From Rusavskia elegans (taxonomy: Eukaryota > Ascomycota > Lecanoromycetes > Teloschistales > Teloschistaceae), in contig SAUG01000079.1 of assembly GCA_011316305.1 (NCBI GenBank), positions 18,477-82,476 on the forward strand: DNA of 64,000 nucleotides, written 5' to 3'. The notes under the pieces were generated by a model that saw nothing but the letters and a program-made list of their open reading frames with translations, did not search any database and was not told the DNA's origin. Positions 26,481-38,775 of the stretch are shown here, one piece after another (the first letter of the stretch is position 1; every line of letters begins with the position of its first letter). A program made the translations under genes and the position numbers.

Positions 26481-27578
26481 GTAAAAAAAACAGGCGTATT
26501 TTAAAGAAATTAATTTAGTCGAATTAATTTTCGCTCGGTAAAATATTTAATTTAATATTTTTACTTTTTATTTTATTTAGAAGATAAGCTATAATAAACT
26601 CGATTAATAGGTCGAATATTATCGGTTTTAATTATATAATCTAATAGTCTTTCCGGTAGTAGTTTTATCGGAAGATTATTTTAGAAATAATCTAGAAATT
26701 TTAGACCGAGAATTCTATCTAGTTCTATATAGTCTATCGTTTTCTAGATTAGATTAAATTATTCCGAAAAATTAGGTTCGTTTTATATAATATATAGGCA
26801 GGTCTATACGCCTTTTCTAATAAATCGTTTAAACTTTCTAAAGTTAATTTCGGAAAACTCGGTCGGGGTATTTTTAAAAAGTTATAAATAATATATATTC
26901 GAGGCGCTATATAATTAATATATAATTTTATTTTTCTAGATTTGTATTTCTAGAATATTATAGTTAGATATTAAGTTATATTATTTCTAGAAATTTTTCC
27001 CGAAAATCAGATTATAGTTTATATCTAGTACTATATAAATAGTAGTAGTAAAAAAAGTTTTATAAAACTATAAAAACTCTATTATTTTTAAAATATCTAT
27101 AGTCTTATCGCCTTCGAGCTATATTTTATCTATTAATTACTAAAGCTTTAATTCTAGTAGATTAATAATATATCTAGTAATAAAGTAATTAGTAATATTT
27201 AAATTAGCGAAAACTTCGAGGTAATTTCTATTAATTTCTAGATTAAACCGTATCTATTTATTAAATTCCGATATTCGATCTATATATAAAAGTCGCTTTC
27301 TATTCTATATATTTTTAAGCGATAGTATTATATCGCGGAAAGTAGTTAAAGTCTTTTCCGGTATCTTTTTAGAAATTATCTCTAATTTTTTAATCTATAC
27401 TTTAACTAAATTAAATTATTTTTCTATTATTAAAAACTTTATATTAGTACTATATATATACCTGAATATATATAATACTAGATATTTTCCGATAATTTAT
27501 TATTAGCGATTACCGATAAACTTTTTTTTTTAGATAAAATTTAGTTTTCGGGAATATATTCCGGAATATAAATATTCC

Positions 27579-27630
27579 GGTAATCTTTTTTATAATAATT
27601 AGGCTTTTTATAATTATAGTATTTATTAAA
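27579..27630 (-). pseudogene. Gypsy Gag zinc-knuckle remnant
   Basis: The minus strand reads YYNYKKPNYYKKDY. Restoring the RIP transitions conceptually gives the spacing of a CCHC knuckle (C-x2-C-x4-H-x4-C); all four metal ligands are now Tyr. Confidence 0.7.
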
Positions 27631-28895
27631 GCTATTAAATCTCTTTCGTTTACTTCCTTTTCTTCGATTATCTCGGCTACGGCCGCGGCCGCTTCGACTA
27701 CTTCGACTACTAGTATCTATAGAATTAATCTCGGCGGTACTAGATTATTCGACTATTAAAAAAACTATAATATCCCGGTTACTATAGTATTTAATAGTAA
27801 TCTTTTCGAATATTATTATAGTATTTATAATATTTATAAAATTTACTAGTTATCTATTTTATTATTATAAAGCGAGATATTTTTTAATAGCTATCTAGGT
27901 ATTAGATTTTAGATAATCGATAAAATACTTTAAAATAGTATATTCGCTAATTTTACTTTTAATATCTATATACGATTTAATAAAAGTAAAATAGTAGTTT
28001 TTAATATCGCTAAATTTTTTATTCTAGGCTAATCTACGCTAAATAGCTAAAGCGTTTTCTATAAAATTTAATTTATTTTATTATTTTAGAAAAGCCTTTT
28101 TAAAGTATTTTTAGAAGCTTTTATCTAGATTAAAGATCTATTTAATATACTACGATTTAGTATTATTAATAAAATATTAACTATTATAGAAAATAGGGTC
28201 CGTAATAATTATACTATAAAATAAATAATAGTATTTATAGTAGCGGAACTAGATATAGACGATATAGTAATTATATTTATAATTTTTAAAGTTAGGAGAC
28301 TTTTTATTATAGGCGTTTTATATTATATAAACTATAGAGATATTAGAAATATTAGAAAAAATAGACCTATATAATAGCGGATAAGAATTTCTACTAAAAA
28401 GTTCTAGTAATTTTTAATTAAAACTACTATAGCCGAAATAATAATAATTTAAACTAATATAATTATTTCTATAGTTTATATAAAGATAATTAAAAGATCG
28501 GTTACGTTTACTACTAGATTTATTTTTATTATTACTATTATAAAAAGAGTTATCTCCGGGAATATCTAGGATACCCCCGAGACTAATTTTTTTTCTAAAA
28601 AGATTATTTTCTATAATAGATACGGTCCCGAATTAGACTGTAAATAGATTATTTAAAAGGATCTAATAGCGGAACTTCTAATTTATATATATTTTAGAAA
28701 AGGCCGTATTTTTATTATATACTATTATTCGCTCTATATTAATATTAAACTAAAAATAGAAAGAATATTTTAGTTAGAAATTTATATTCGAGTTTAGAGA
28801 ATTTTATTTATAAAGGTAGGTAAAATCGGTTTAAAAAAGCTTTAATAATAGAATAAAGTTGGATCGTTTATAATCTAAAAAGTTATTACTACTAG

Positions 28896-29110
28896 TATAA
28901 AATTCTAAGCTAATTTTCTATAACTATAGAAAAATAAGGCGTTTATATATATAAATATCTCTACGCTAGATCTATATCCGCTTCTATACCCGCTTTTATA
29001 ATTAGCGATCGGATTAGTTAATATCCGAATTCGTATATAATTATATAATCCAGATATATATTCTATAACTTTTTAAATCGTTCGTATAGTTCAAAACTCT
29101 GACCACTACA
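28896..29110 (-). repeat. 5' LTR of the Gypsy element (right copy)
   Basis: 215-bp direct repeat of 21688-21902. It keeps more of the original terminus (ACCACTACA), which is TG...-type on the minus strand. Confidence 0.87.
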
Positions 29111-30475
29111 ATTTTATTATAAAAGCGATATACTTTCTTAACTTTTACTAGTATTATAGCTTCGAATATTACGAAAATAGCGAAAAATAGTAGCCTATCC
29201 GGTAGACGTATTTATAGAATATCTAGATTAAAATATTCCGGTTAAAAGTTTTACTATTTAGATATAAAATAGAATTTATTAATAGCTAATAGTTTTATTC
29301 TATTTAAAAAGTTCGTATAGTTTAAAACTATATTTTTAAACTATTTAGAAGTAATAATTTCGGAACTAGTAAAAACTAATTAATTAATTATTCCAGATTT
29401 TTAAAAATATATAATAATTTATTATATATATAGATTCTATTTTATATACGTTTTAGAATCTTTTTTAAATCATTTTTACTATATAATACTAAAGGGTTAC
29501 TATCCGGAATTAATAGGAATTTATTATACTATTTTTTTTCTAATATAAATAACTGTATTACTATTAGTATAGATTTTCTTTTTTTTATTAAAATTAGTAG
29601 AATTTAATATAGTAAATTTATACTAAATCTAGTTTTTATAATAATAATTGAATTATTTTTTAGAATTTATTTTAAAGCCTAAATCTATAATTTCTTTATT
29701 ACGAAACTAAAGTATTTACGAACTTTATTTCTAATATTATTAAATATTATAACTGTTTCTATTATATTATTAATTTATTTTCTATCTATTATAGTATTAG
29801 ATATTTTTAATAATATTATAAAATATAGATTTAAAAAATAAATACTATATATTTTATTTTATCTAATATTTATATTAATATTCCGATTAATCTAATATCG
29901 AAAGCTATTTATATAACGCCTATAAAAACTTTATATTTTACTATTACCGGATTATCTAAAACGATTATTTTAATATAGTAAATTATTATATTCGGCGTTC
30001 TAATTACTTTTATAATTATTTAATACTCGTCGAATATTTTATATAACTAAATTTTACGTCGAATCTATTTTTATATCTAATTAACTTTATCTAGTAGTAT
30101 TCGGTTTATCGGAATCTAAAAGGTAATTAAATAATTATATTTATTTAAAGTAGATAGTTAATATACTATATATCTTCTATTTTATATTTTTATTCTATCG
30201 TTTACTTTATATTTAATCTAGCAGCGGATGTATATATAGGCGTATATATTTATAGGTTAAATAAATTCTATCTTCCGAATATTATATATTTTAGTTAAAA
30301 TAAATATTAATATAATCGAATTTTATAGTTTTAAATTTAAATTTACGAATAACGAAATTTTTTTATATTAATTCTAATTCTAACTATATATAGCTATAGT
30401 CTATATTCTAAAAGCCTAGTTTAATACTACGTTCTAGTTTCGGTTTAGTTTCTTATTAGCGCCGAAGTAAATTTC

Positions 30476-30786
30476 TAGTCGGAGCAGGTCTGAGGGCTGA
30501 GGCAACTGGAAGGCAGATTGTGTTTACACTCTATCACCCTTCCCTCTCGAGACATAAAGTCAACCGTACATAGAGTAGTCACACAGACCCAATAGTGAAA
30601 AAGAGACCAGAGCCTAAGTAGTAATGCCACGTTACCCTAATACACCAGAGTCAGTTGCGGTGTCTGGAAGATGGCTTGGGTCTTTCTTCTGCGATTAGTC
30701 ACCATGTCACGTGTGATGCGTCGCCCGATCTACCTCGGCTCGCGATAGTTATCCAGATCAAGATGTCACTCCACAGTCAAGCTACC
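30476..30786. other. Spacer between RIP block and SDR gene
   Basis: Normal base composition resumes at about 30478 and CA/TG return. This must hold the SDR promoter. An in-frame ATG at 30763 could add eight residues to the SDR protein. Confidence 0.5.
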
Positions 30787-31924
30787 ATGTCCTCCGCGCC
30801 CAAGAGAAGGCTCCAAGCTCTCAGCGAGCAGCTTTCCCTGCCACCTGCAGAGCCCGGCACCTTCGAAAACATACCCAAAATCCGTCACATCGCGCCTGAC
30901 TCCGCTGAACAGTACGTACGTCTTGTCCTCTTGTCCGACGAATCCCACTGACCGAGTTCTCGCAGGAGGGTGAAAGACAAGGTCCTCATCATCACCGGTC
31001 CGCCTCCACCATCTTTCACATCAATGATGCGGTAAACTCATCAATACAAAGGCGCCAACTCTCCCCTTGGCATCGGCCGTGCCAGTGCCCACCAGTTCGC
31101 CCACAATGGCGCTCGTGCTATCTTCCTCTGTGATTTCTCCAATGAGTTCCTTGCAGTTCATGAGCGAGAGCTCAATTCTCTTTACCCCAATGTTGACATC
31201 CATGCGCGCCAATTCGATGCGTCAGACGAGGAAGCCGTGAAAGCTGTTGTCGATGAAGCCCTCGAGAAATATGGACGTTTGGACATCCTCTTTGCGAATG
31301 CAGCGATTGTGGGAACAAACCAGCTGTTTTGGGATATTGAGGCCGAGGATTTCATCAAGACTCTGCGGACGAATGTTTTGAGGTATGTACATACATACAG
31401 ATTTCCCCATTTCTTAGACGACCAATGCTCCAAAAAGTCTCGCGCTTCTGACAACCCCCCGGTCCAGTGTTTTTCTAGCGACTAAACACGCTTCCCTCGC
31501 CATGCAGCGTACCTCATACTCGAAACCATATCCCTCTGGCTCCATCATCGCCACTGCCTCTGTCGCCGGCCTCCGCTCCAACGCCGGTTCCACGGATTAT
31601 TCCGCCTCCAAAGCCGCCGTCATCTCCCTCATGCAAACCACATCCTATCAATTATCCGGCACAGGGATCCGCTGTAATGCCATTTGCCCTGGACTTATTG
31701 AAACAGGGATGACGGGCGCCTTGTATGAGGTAGCAAGGAAAAAGGGGACGGAGAAGAAAATCGGACAGTTGAACCCAATGAGGAGAGGCGGCGTGGCGGA
31801 TGAGGTTGCCAGAGTGGCGCTGTTTCTGGGCAGTGACGAGGCAAGTTATGTTAACGGGCAGGCGTGGGCGGTGGATGGAGGGCTGAGCGCAGGCCATCCG
31901 TTTGTGCCGGGGAAGCTGGCTTGA
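30787..31924 (+). CDS. Short-chain dehydrogenase/reductase (classical SDR)
   Basis: Four exons (30787-30911, 30966-30997, 31052-31382, 31468-31924) encode 314 residues; the introns are 54, 54 and 85 nt, the second with a weak GTCCGC donor. It should be a cytosolic NAD(P)(H)-dependent oxidoreductase of unknown substrate. The cofactor motif TGANSPLGIG is at 52-61 and is itself assembled across intron 2, which supports the model. The NAAG-equivalent reads ANAAI. The catalytic triad is Ser194 (ASVAG), Tyr207 and Lys211 (YSASK). Near the C-terminus GQAWAVDGGLSAG is the usual SDR end. It is the first intact gene after the RIP block, and its sequence shows no RIP damage. The start at 30787 gives MSSAPKRRLQ. 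Confidence 0.88.
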
Positions 31925-32002
31925 TATAGTGTGGAATATCTCGTGACTGCGGACACGGATCCTCCGTCACCGTTGGATTTTGATGGGGTGTCGGTTGACC
32001 GT

Positions 32003-33339
32003 TCATACAGCATCCACTACACTTATGAGATCTCTCTTTAGTACATCCTGCAGAGCCCTAGGGTCGACATCTTCTTGCTTTCCATCCGTGTCTAGGTCAT
32101 CTCGCCCCCATCCGCGAGCTTCGCTGAGCAGCCCGTCTAGGTGCTGATCTATGTGGCCCTTTTGAGCTATACTCCTCAAGTAATCCTCCTCATTCATGAA
32201 ACCCTTGGGCAGCTTGTCAGGTGGCTGCTTCAAGGCATATATGGTTGGAAATTCAAGAACGAGCTGGTCTCTAAGGGCTGATGTGAGTGTGTCGTTGGAG
32301 GCCAGAGGAATGAGGACGCGATATGATGTTGGAGTGGAAGGCAGGAGAAGGTAGAAGTGTACGTGCGGAACAGATGGCTGCTCAGGTTTGGGTGAAGGTA
32401 GGAGTGGCTTCTCGTCTTCCGGACTCGGCGTGATAGTCGCAGTGTTCTGACAGGCTACTAAAAGAGCTGGCGCAGTCTCGGTGGATACTGCTGGGGATTC
32501 TGCAGGTGCGGCCGCTGAGAGCAAAGTGACATGACCTGCAGGCGAGTCTTTAGGCGGGGTGATTGGGGTCAGAATTGCAGATCTTGACAAGGCTTTGTTC
32601 GGCTTGTGCTTCTTCTTCGGAGGTTTTGCAGTCGACCCTGCCTTTACGATGCTCGGGGGGGCCGCTTTCGCATCGACAAGCTTAGTATATGCGACATCCA
32701 AAGGTTCTGTGTCTGGACAATTTCCAATTTCTCTGCTGCCGTTCCTATGCACCCATTCGACCGTCCAGATAACGCGCTTGGCTCTAGTCGTTGATATCAG
32801 CGACCGACTCGGAATACTTAGTAAGACTCGTAAGGGTCGTACCTTCTGTCCCAGTGAGTTCCATTCTGCTTTTGCCTTGACATACCCTTCGGCGCCCGGT
32901 CGACCACTATACGACATTGCTGCATCGCATTCTGCAATGGTAATTCACCCTTCGCTGGCTGATGCACTTTTGGTGTCTGTCCAACCTGTTTCCCGGTGTG
33001 CAAATGGATACCCCTCGACTTGGCATCCCGTTCAGCATTATCGAGTTGTCGCTCAATGCTGGTCAGATAGTTGTAGTCATGATCAATACCCTTTGGAGTC
33101 ACTAATTCGCTGCGTTTAATGTATTTCGCAGGATCTCGGACGCCGCTACAGGAGGCCCACTGCTTATGACGCTTGATACACGGCAGAGAACAAGTGCGTG
33201 ATGAACAGCGTGGGCAGCAGTACTTGTAGCGCTGGATGTGGCTATGAATATATTTAGCATGGGGTCAGACAGAGCAGGCGCTATTAGTGGAAGCTTGCCA
33301 TATCATGCATAATTCAGTCAGAGGTATATCTTCGGTCAT
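32003..33339 (-). CDS. BCD1: Box C/D snoRNP assembly protein BCD1-like (HIT zinc finger)
   Basis: Three exons, 33339-33299, 33241-32843 and 32783-32003, give 406 residues. BCD1 is a nuclear factor needed for stability and assembly of box C/D snoRNPs, and so for rRNA methylation and processing. The N-terminal HIT finger is visible: Cys11, Cys14, Cys23, Cys26, Cys31, Cys35, His39 and Cys45 (motifs CPRC, CSLPC, KRHKQW). Then come KRSELVTPKGIDHDYNYLTS and VVDRAPKGMSRQKQNGTHW, which are strongly BCD1-like, and a beta-rich middle part (VIWTVEWVH). A Pro/Ser-rich linker precedes the C-terminal part (HVHFYLLLPS...). Intron 1 (33242-33298) begins GC rather than GT; the finger frame requires it. Intron 2 is 59 nt and canonical. 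Confidence 0.85.
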
Positions 33340-35282
33340 CTTCAGAGTGCACTGAGGATTTTTTGGTGAGTCGCGATTGCCGATTTCAAGGCACGGACGG
33401 AATTAATTCCACACCAGCGATAAATGCCCTCGGGCGCATACAAGTTGTCAGCGAACCGCTTCATGGTATTGAGTCGTTTATCTTTCTCCCTCAATCATAT
33501 TGCAAACTTGCAAGCAGCTTCAAAATGATCAGAAAGTAAGTACATTCTCAACAAGTTGCTATCCTTTGCTCTATCGTCCTTCATGCTAAGAGAATATGTT
33601 GGGCAGCCTCTAATTGTACGGCTTCACATTGCCATATATTCTGTTGGCGCATTTAGGGTCACTCTTGGGCGATTCGGCCAATCATGCGTCCAAAGAGGCG
33701 ACCTGTATCATGCTGACGAGGCGTGATGGTGGAGTTGGGCAAATTATAAAGGGATAGGAGGGTTGAGGTATCAACATTGCTTTTTTGTTGAGACCACAAA
33801 GTCCAATGAAGATGGCCACTGCTTACCCGTTGTCCTCCTCCCCTGTGCAACTCATCTGCATCTGGTACTCGACTTAAAAAATGGTTCTTGGCGGTCGTCA
33901 CGAATGTTAACGTACGCCATTCTGGGTGGATGACACTATTACAAAAACTCTGTTTGTCGATAAGTACTTACCTATAGCGCTAGAGCCTAAAGCATGCCGA
34001 TAATATTGGCCAAGTCCCAGCGACGACAAGAGCAAAGGGTGCAAAGAATCCATTTCTGTGTGCGAATTCATTTAGACCCGTAGACATTGTAACTGGGCCC
34101 GAATCCATATCGCTCAACGACCCAGTGGTGCAGGCCGTAAGGTATACGGCCGTGATACTCAGCAGAAGTAATAACTAAAGAGTGATATCAGAGCCCCTTT
34201 TTCCCGTGACACACCTCACGGCTTGGTGGGGGCTTACCGCTAACCGAGGGAACGTCCCGAATGATTGCATGCCGAGAGCCTCATCATTGGTCCCCCAACG
34301 ACTCCGTCGATCCCCTATTGAGTGATGGCACCGAGGAATTGAGTTCGACAGGTCGGAAACTCTACTTAATTAATTCCCAACCTGGACCTGAATTTCATGC
34401 AGGAAAACGCTCGTTGATTGATAATTAGCTTTTCCAATGTTGCAATCGCTTGGCCGAGGACATGTATCACGACTAAGATGATGAGCTACCGTGATCGAGC
34501 CATCGATCCACACTGGAGCGTTGGATCTATTCAGATATCTCCATGGGTCGGAGGACGCCATGGTGTGATGCTGCATCCCACATCCCTGTCGTGTGTTTCT
34601 GGCTCTCCCACGTTCCCCGTTGAACCAACGGCCTCCAACGCCTATCACATGCCCCAGTGGCGTGACGATGCGGTATCAGCCGTCTTCAAGCGGTTACGTC
34701 GTGGGACGAGCTGCTCCCTCCCGCAGCTTAGCCCATGATGCGAAACCGCCATTGGATCTCCCTTTGTACCTGGTCGGCAATCCGACAGGGAATCTGATAG
34801 TAGCTCGCCGTCGTTGGTGACCTTCTAGCCTGGTGCGTTGGAATCGACCATCCTCGTTGACTTTTTAAGGTAGTCGTCCAGACCGTGGGTGAAGCACCGG
34901 GCTCTTTCCCCTCTTCCTCCTGTTCTTTGTTCTTCAACCATCCGGGAGCCTGCTACTGTACCTACTCATCTTTCTCTGCTGCGTTGGTTTCCTGACGTCT
35001 TCCTATCTCAGTCTGTCTTCACAAGAGTGCGCGACCCAGTGTATTGGGAACGATCGCTGCTACTTGCACCACCACGCGGCTGCATGCATACTGCTTGACA
35101 TACCTGCCTACAAGCGACACCTCGATCCGCTTCCCGCTGCCTTGACACCTGCCTGCATACGTTCCCCCTCACGGTTCTCGACGGTGATCATCTAGCTCCG
35201 AACTGGTCGATCGTCCAGCTTCTGAAGCATTCAACGCATCAATAGTCAACAGGGCTTGTTCAGTCAGGGCGGTATCAGTAAT
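33340..35282. other. Long intergenic region between BCD1 and the DENN gene
   Basis: Divergent promoters must lie here. The 3' half has C/T-rich stretches (for example 34903-34940) of the kind found upstream of fungal start codons, probably the DENN gene promoter/5' UTR, with several short upstream ATGs. A possible degenerate small gene is listed separately at 33659-34087. Nothing else is recognised. Confidence 0.45.
33659..34087 (-). pseudogene. Possible small gene or remnant, unrecognised
   Basis: On the minus strand, ATG at 34087 starts MSTGLNEFAHRNGFFAPF with a hydrophobic stretch (FALVVAGTWPILSA), then a stop (TAG) just before a good donor (GTAAGTAC). Past an acceptor (CACCCAG), another frame reads EWRTLTFVTTAKNHFLSRV and continues to 33659. 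The pieces look like exons of one short membrane protein gene, but the stop in exon 1 breaks the join. It could be a pseudogene, a wrong splice guess, or noise. Confidence 0.25.
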
Positions 35283-38231
35283 ATGCCATCACTCCGCGAT
35301 CATTCGTCTTTCATCCGACCCTCCACCAGAGACCGAGGGGACCGAGGGGACCGGCCGTCAACCAGAGAACATATTGACCATTCACTCGTCATCCCCAGCA
35401 GAACCTCATCCCTCCACTCACGCATCACCCAGCCCATTCCATCCACCCTGCAGATCAAGCCAAACCAGCGGACACCAAAGACCCTCACCCATGCTTACAT
35501 GGTATGCGGTGTTGGCCGCGAGCCTTCACAATGGGCCAGAGCTCCGCCGCCGCCGCAAGGCAAGATTGGCCATATGAAAGGTGCCGTCAGTCAATTCTGG
35601 CTGCCGGAAATTCTAGGAAGCAGCCCCAGGTTGGAGCAGAGCAATGACATTGCCAGGGCCTTGTACGCTGCGATGAGGGTAGGGTCTTCGGGACATCTCG
35701 AGGTCACGAATAACGCTAACACATCTAGGCATGCTTTCCGCATGACGTTGAGGTTTGTACCGGCAGGACACAGCCTCACTGCGTTCACCATTCCTTTGTT
35801 CTCCAGCAAGACTCATCCCACACGCTGTACGGCATTGCGTTGAGGGTATGGTCTAGAGCAGACGAGAAACGTGCCGATACAATCCGAGACCTACGAAGGC
35901 GAACCGAATCAGACTTCTATGATTCTCCGGACGAGACATACTGGATCCCGTACTGTCTAAGCTTCCTATCAAGATACCCACTGTATGACCTACTCGGAGA
36001 TTATCTTCGGGGCATGTGGATCCATTGGAACAAGGCGACGAATCTTTTCCACGCTGAAGAGGTTTCACGAATTTTGAGCTTTCCAGCTCCACGCCTAAAC
36101 GATCTTGTCCGAATTGACATGAAGGAGTATGCTCTTTGCTACCAATTCCCATCTTCACCTATGGGCTTCCAAAATTTTGCCATGTGGCCCCTATTCACTT
36201 GCCTATCGATTCCCAACATCGTCGGTGTGATTGAAGCTGCAGTCTCAGCCACTCGACGGATCATCTTCGTCAGCCACTACCCAGCAATGCTCACAGTCGC
36301 ATCGGAGACGATCCGCACATGTGTCCGCGTGTACGAGTGGAGTGGCCTCTATGTGCCGGTGGTCCACGCTCGGCATGCGACAGAGCTTGTTCAAGAACCA
36401 GGACCTTACATGCTAGGAATCACGACTGAATGCCGAACGCTTTTCACTGCCCCGAGCGATGCTTTGGTAATCGACCTGGATCGTAACTTTGTTCTGACAT
36501 CCAGCCCACCGACGGTGCTGAGTCCTGGTCAACGCGCAAAAATGATCACTCGTTTGACAAACGCCTTGAATGGGGACGTTACGCCTTCTGGTCCTCCCTC
36601 GCACCTCAAGTCAGCTTACGGAGGTGGCAAACTCGTCCCAGCTGGCCAGATCATTGTGATGCGAGGAGAGGTAGAAAGTGTAGAAAATCCACTTTGGTGG
36701 AACCAGGAAAGCGTCATGAGCGTGATGGACCATGTTTGTGAGAAGCTTGTGAGTTGGGTGGCAGTTCCAAGCTTATCTTGTACTGACCATTCGGTAGGGT
36801 CGCAACACCGGCGTGAAAGCGATGTTCGGTAGCTCTGTGAAGAAGCCACTTATGACCAAAGTCTCAATGCGCCACTTGAACGAGATTGTGAGAGAGCGCA
36901 ATCAGTACTCTAGAGACGCCATGGAAGCATGGCAGGATTTCATTAACCTCAAATGTCGCCTGGATACCGAACTTACCAAGGTCTCGAAGAGGAACAACTT
37001 TCTCGTGGAGGAATTGGAGAGTTGGAAGCAACAGTTTCTTAAATTCCAAGCATTCGCCGAGCAGCTCACGAAAGAAACGCAAGATCTCAAAGTCAAGATC
37101 GAGTCACACAAACGCGAGAACCGCCGTCTTACCGTGCTCATTGATCAACAGAAGGACGATGCTGCTCGTCTTACGGTACGCTTGTCCGGCACCGAGAAGC
37201 AACGTGATGACGCCCTGGAAGCGCTGGTTCTGCAGCAAGATATTGCCGAGGAGCTGGAACGCGAGAGGAAGCGCAACCAGAAAGAACTTGCAGCACTCAA
37301 GCATACCAATACTGCTATTCTCCGTCAACGTGACGAATCACAACGGGTCGTGCTACACCTCCGAAGTCTAATTAATGGCCAAACCCACCATATGGAGCAC
37401 ATCGTCCGCTCCCTCAACACGGAGGATATCCCTGACTACGCTGGCGACGAGTATGGTGCCGACATTTATGAAGATAACTCCGATAGTCACTCCGTTGCAG
37501 AAGGCGACAACGGACCCCACAAACGCCCAAGCAAATTCGCCAGCTCGCGCACCCAGAGCCGCGCCAGCACTACTCATGGCGAAGTGGTCGAAGGCGAGAA
37601 TATGACTCCAGAAATGGAAAGCAACTTCCTCAGCGCTCTCAACGACAATAGTCGCGCAGCTAGTCGCCTCAGCATCATTGGTGTCGCGGACCGTCATCTT
37701 CGCGATAAGACAGATGCCATTGCTGATATCATCCGAAACATCTCCGAGCAGTGCGCTGCAGCAGTCGAAGGCCTACAACTCGCTCAAGATGCCGAGCTAG
37801 ATGATATTGACCATGGCCTCCCGTCCCATGACTCCAACACCGAGCAACAGCGCAAGGACTCGTTGGCTCCAAGCCAGGACGCCGAACCTTCATCAACCAC
37901 CACCTCCGAAGCCGGCGACCACACCAGCTCATCCTTCCTCCATACCAATGGCACCCATAGCCGTACGTCGTCCATCCCGCCAACACCGGATCTTGTATCC
38001 CACGACCGCTCCAGCACTAGCATGAGTATGGCGTCAGCGAGTACGAGCACGCAGGATCGAACGAGCGGACAGTACGTTCAGGGACAGAAGGAGCAGGCGG
38101 GACCGAAGATTGTGGAGGCTGACGAGAGGATGAGTGAGCATGGAGCGGTGGAACAGCTGCAGGGAGAGGTGAAGAAGCATAGCAGTGCTGATTTCGTTCG
38201 GCCGGTCACGGCGAGGATCATTGGTTCTTGA
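35283..38231 (+). CDS. DENN (AEX-3) domain protein with coiled coil
   Basis: Three exons (35283-35678, 35729-36748, 36798-38231) give 949 residues; the introns are 50 and 49 nt. DENN modules commonly act as guanine-nucleotide exchange factors for Rab GTPases in membrane traffic; the Rab here is unknown. The uDENN part is about 75-190 (LTHAYMVCGVG; ACFPHDVEVCTGR across intron 1), the LSRYPLYD motif is near 212-219, and the cDENN core near 275-335 includes GFQNFAMWPLF and RRIIFVSHYPAMLTVASE. Exon 3 adds a long coiled coil (about 480-660, heptads rich in Lys/Glu/Leu) and a disordered Ser/Thr-rich tail. ATG 35283 is the first in frame; the 130 residues it adds before intron 1 include a Ser/Arg-rich start. 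The assignment follows from DENN order plus coiled coil, seen in ascomycete homologues. Confidence 0.85.
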
Positions 38232-38775
38232 TTTCTTGTCATATATCCATGTTTCTTGAGTTAGCCTTAGTGCTGAATAGGCGAAAAGGAAAGGGAAAGG
38301 ATCTAAAAGAAAGGGGAAATCATCTTGGGGATATCCAGTTTAGCTTTGTAAGGTTGCTTCATTTCTGAGGAATACTTTGGAATCCGAACACCTCTGCTAC
38401 GCACGTGAATCGGCTACTTTCGAGTGATTGCCTGGACATCTGAAAGCTAAGGCATCGCCATCCATTTGTTGACTATGCCAGCAGATACTCATTCCTTGGC
38501 AACTTTCACATCACAGACACCAGGACACTTCATCGAGAAACAGACCTCGGGCTTGCCACGACTATGGTAGACTAAGTGGAATTAAAAAAGATGTTATGTA
38601 GTGCTCAATAGCTTGCTCCAACTTACACACTCCCTGTATCAAATCAGGCAAACCCAGCAGTAGAATAAACTCATACACCTTCACTCCACATATGGGGCAA
38701 CTGTCACCTCGATTGACACCCAAACCAAATAACCTACCAAAGCAAGGGACAATCATTTCGCTACATGACAAATCA
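38232..38775. other. Convergent intergenic region
   Basis: Lies between the 3' ends of the DENN and TAP42 genes and must hold both 3' UTRs. No coding or repeat signal was seen. Confidence 0.5.

Larger units (their letters stand above)
21688..29110 (-). mobile_element. RIP-inactivated Ty3/Gypsy LTR retrotransposon
   Basis: Two 215-bp direct LTRs (21688-21902 and 28896-29110) bound a 7,423-bp element. Reading the minus strand gives the Gypsy order: gag with a ruined CCHC knuckle (27579-27630), reverse transcriptase (KKDGS.R.YIDYR about 26470; IYLNNILIYSKN about 26145), RNase H (ETDISDF about 25.7 kb) and integrase (EFDFIGLLLK about 24.88 kb, Y..LF.CL-type core and a C-terminal basic tail near 24.0 kb). 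In plus coordinates gag lies to the right, so the 5' LTR is the right one. The flanks share only ATTT (21684-21687 and 29111-29114) as a possible target duplication, blurred by RIP. About 2 kb between integrase and the 3' LTR is unexplained. Confidence 0.88.
12010..30475. repeat. 18.5-kb RIP-mutated repeat block
   Basis: The block is AT-rich with CpA/TpG rare, TpA abundant and CpG kept, the pattern left by RIP on duplicated DNA. Edges are abrupt on both sides. It contains a Gypsy element (21688-29110). The remaining 12.0-21.7 and 29.1-30.5 kb look like an older repeat split by that insertion. Long frames with only TAA/TAG stops survive in it on the plus strand (parts of 12.1-14.4 kb; 19082-19993) and on the minus strand (17.6-17.1 kb; 21665-21080; parts of 20.4-20.0 kb). 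I could not identify the family or find terminal repeats for the outer element, so its ends are set by base composition only. Confidence 0.85.

Noticed and set aside
12010..30475. AT-rich block as a centromere or mitochondrial insertion
   Set aside because: 18.5 kb with clear gene neighbours, LTR element structure and CpG retained is explained by RIP-mutated transposons; mitochondrial genes are absent. A centromere cannot be excluded formally, but nothing points to it.
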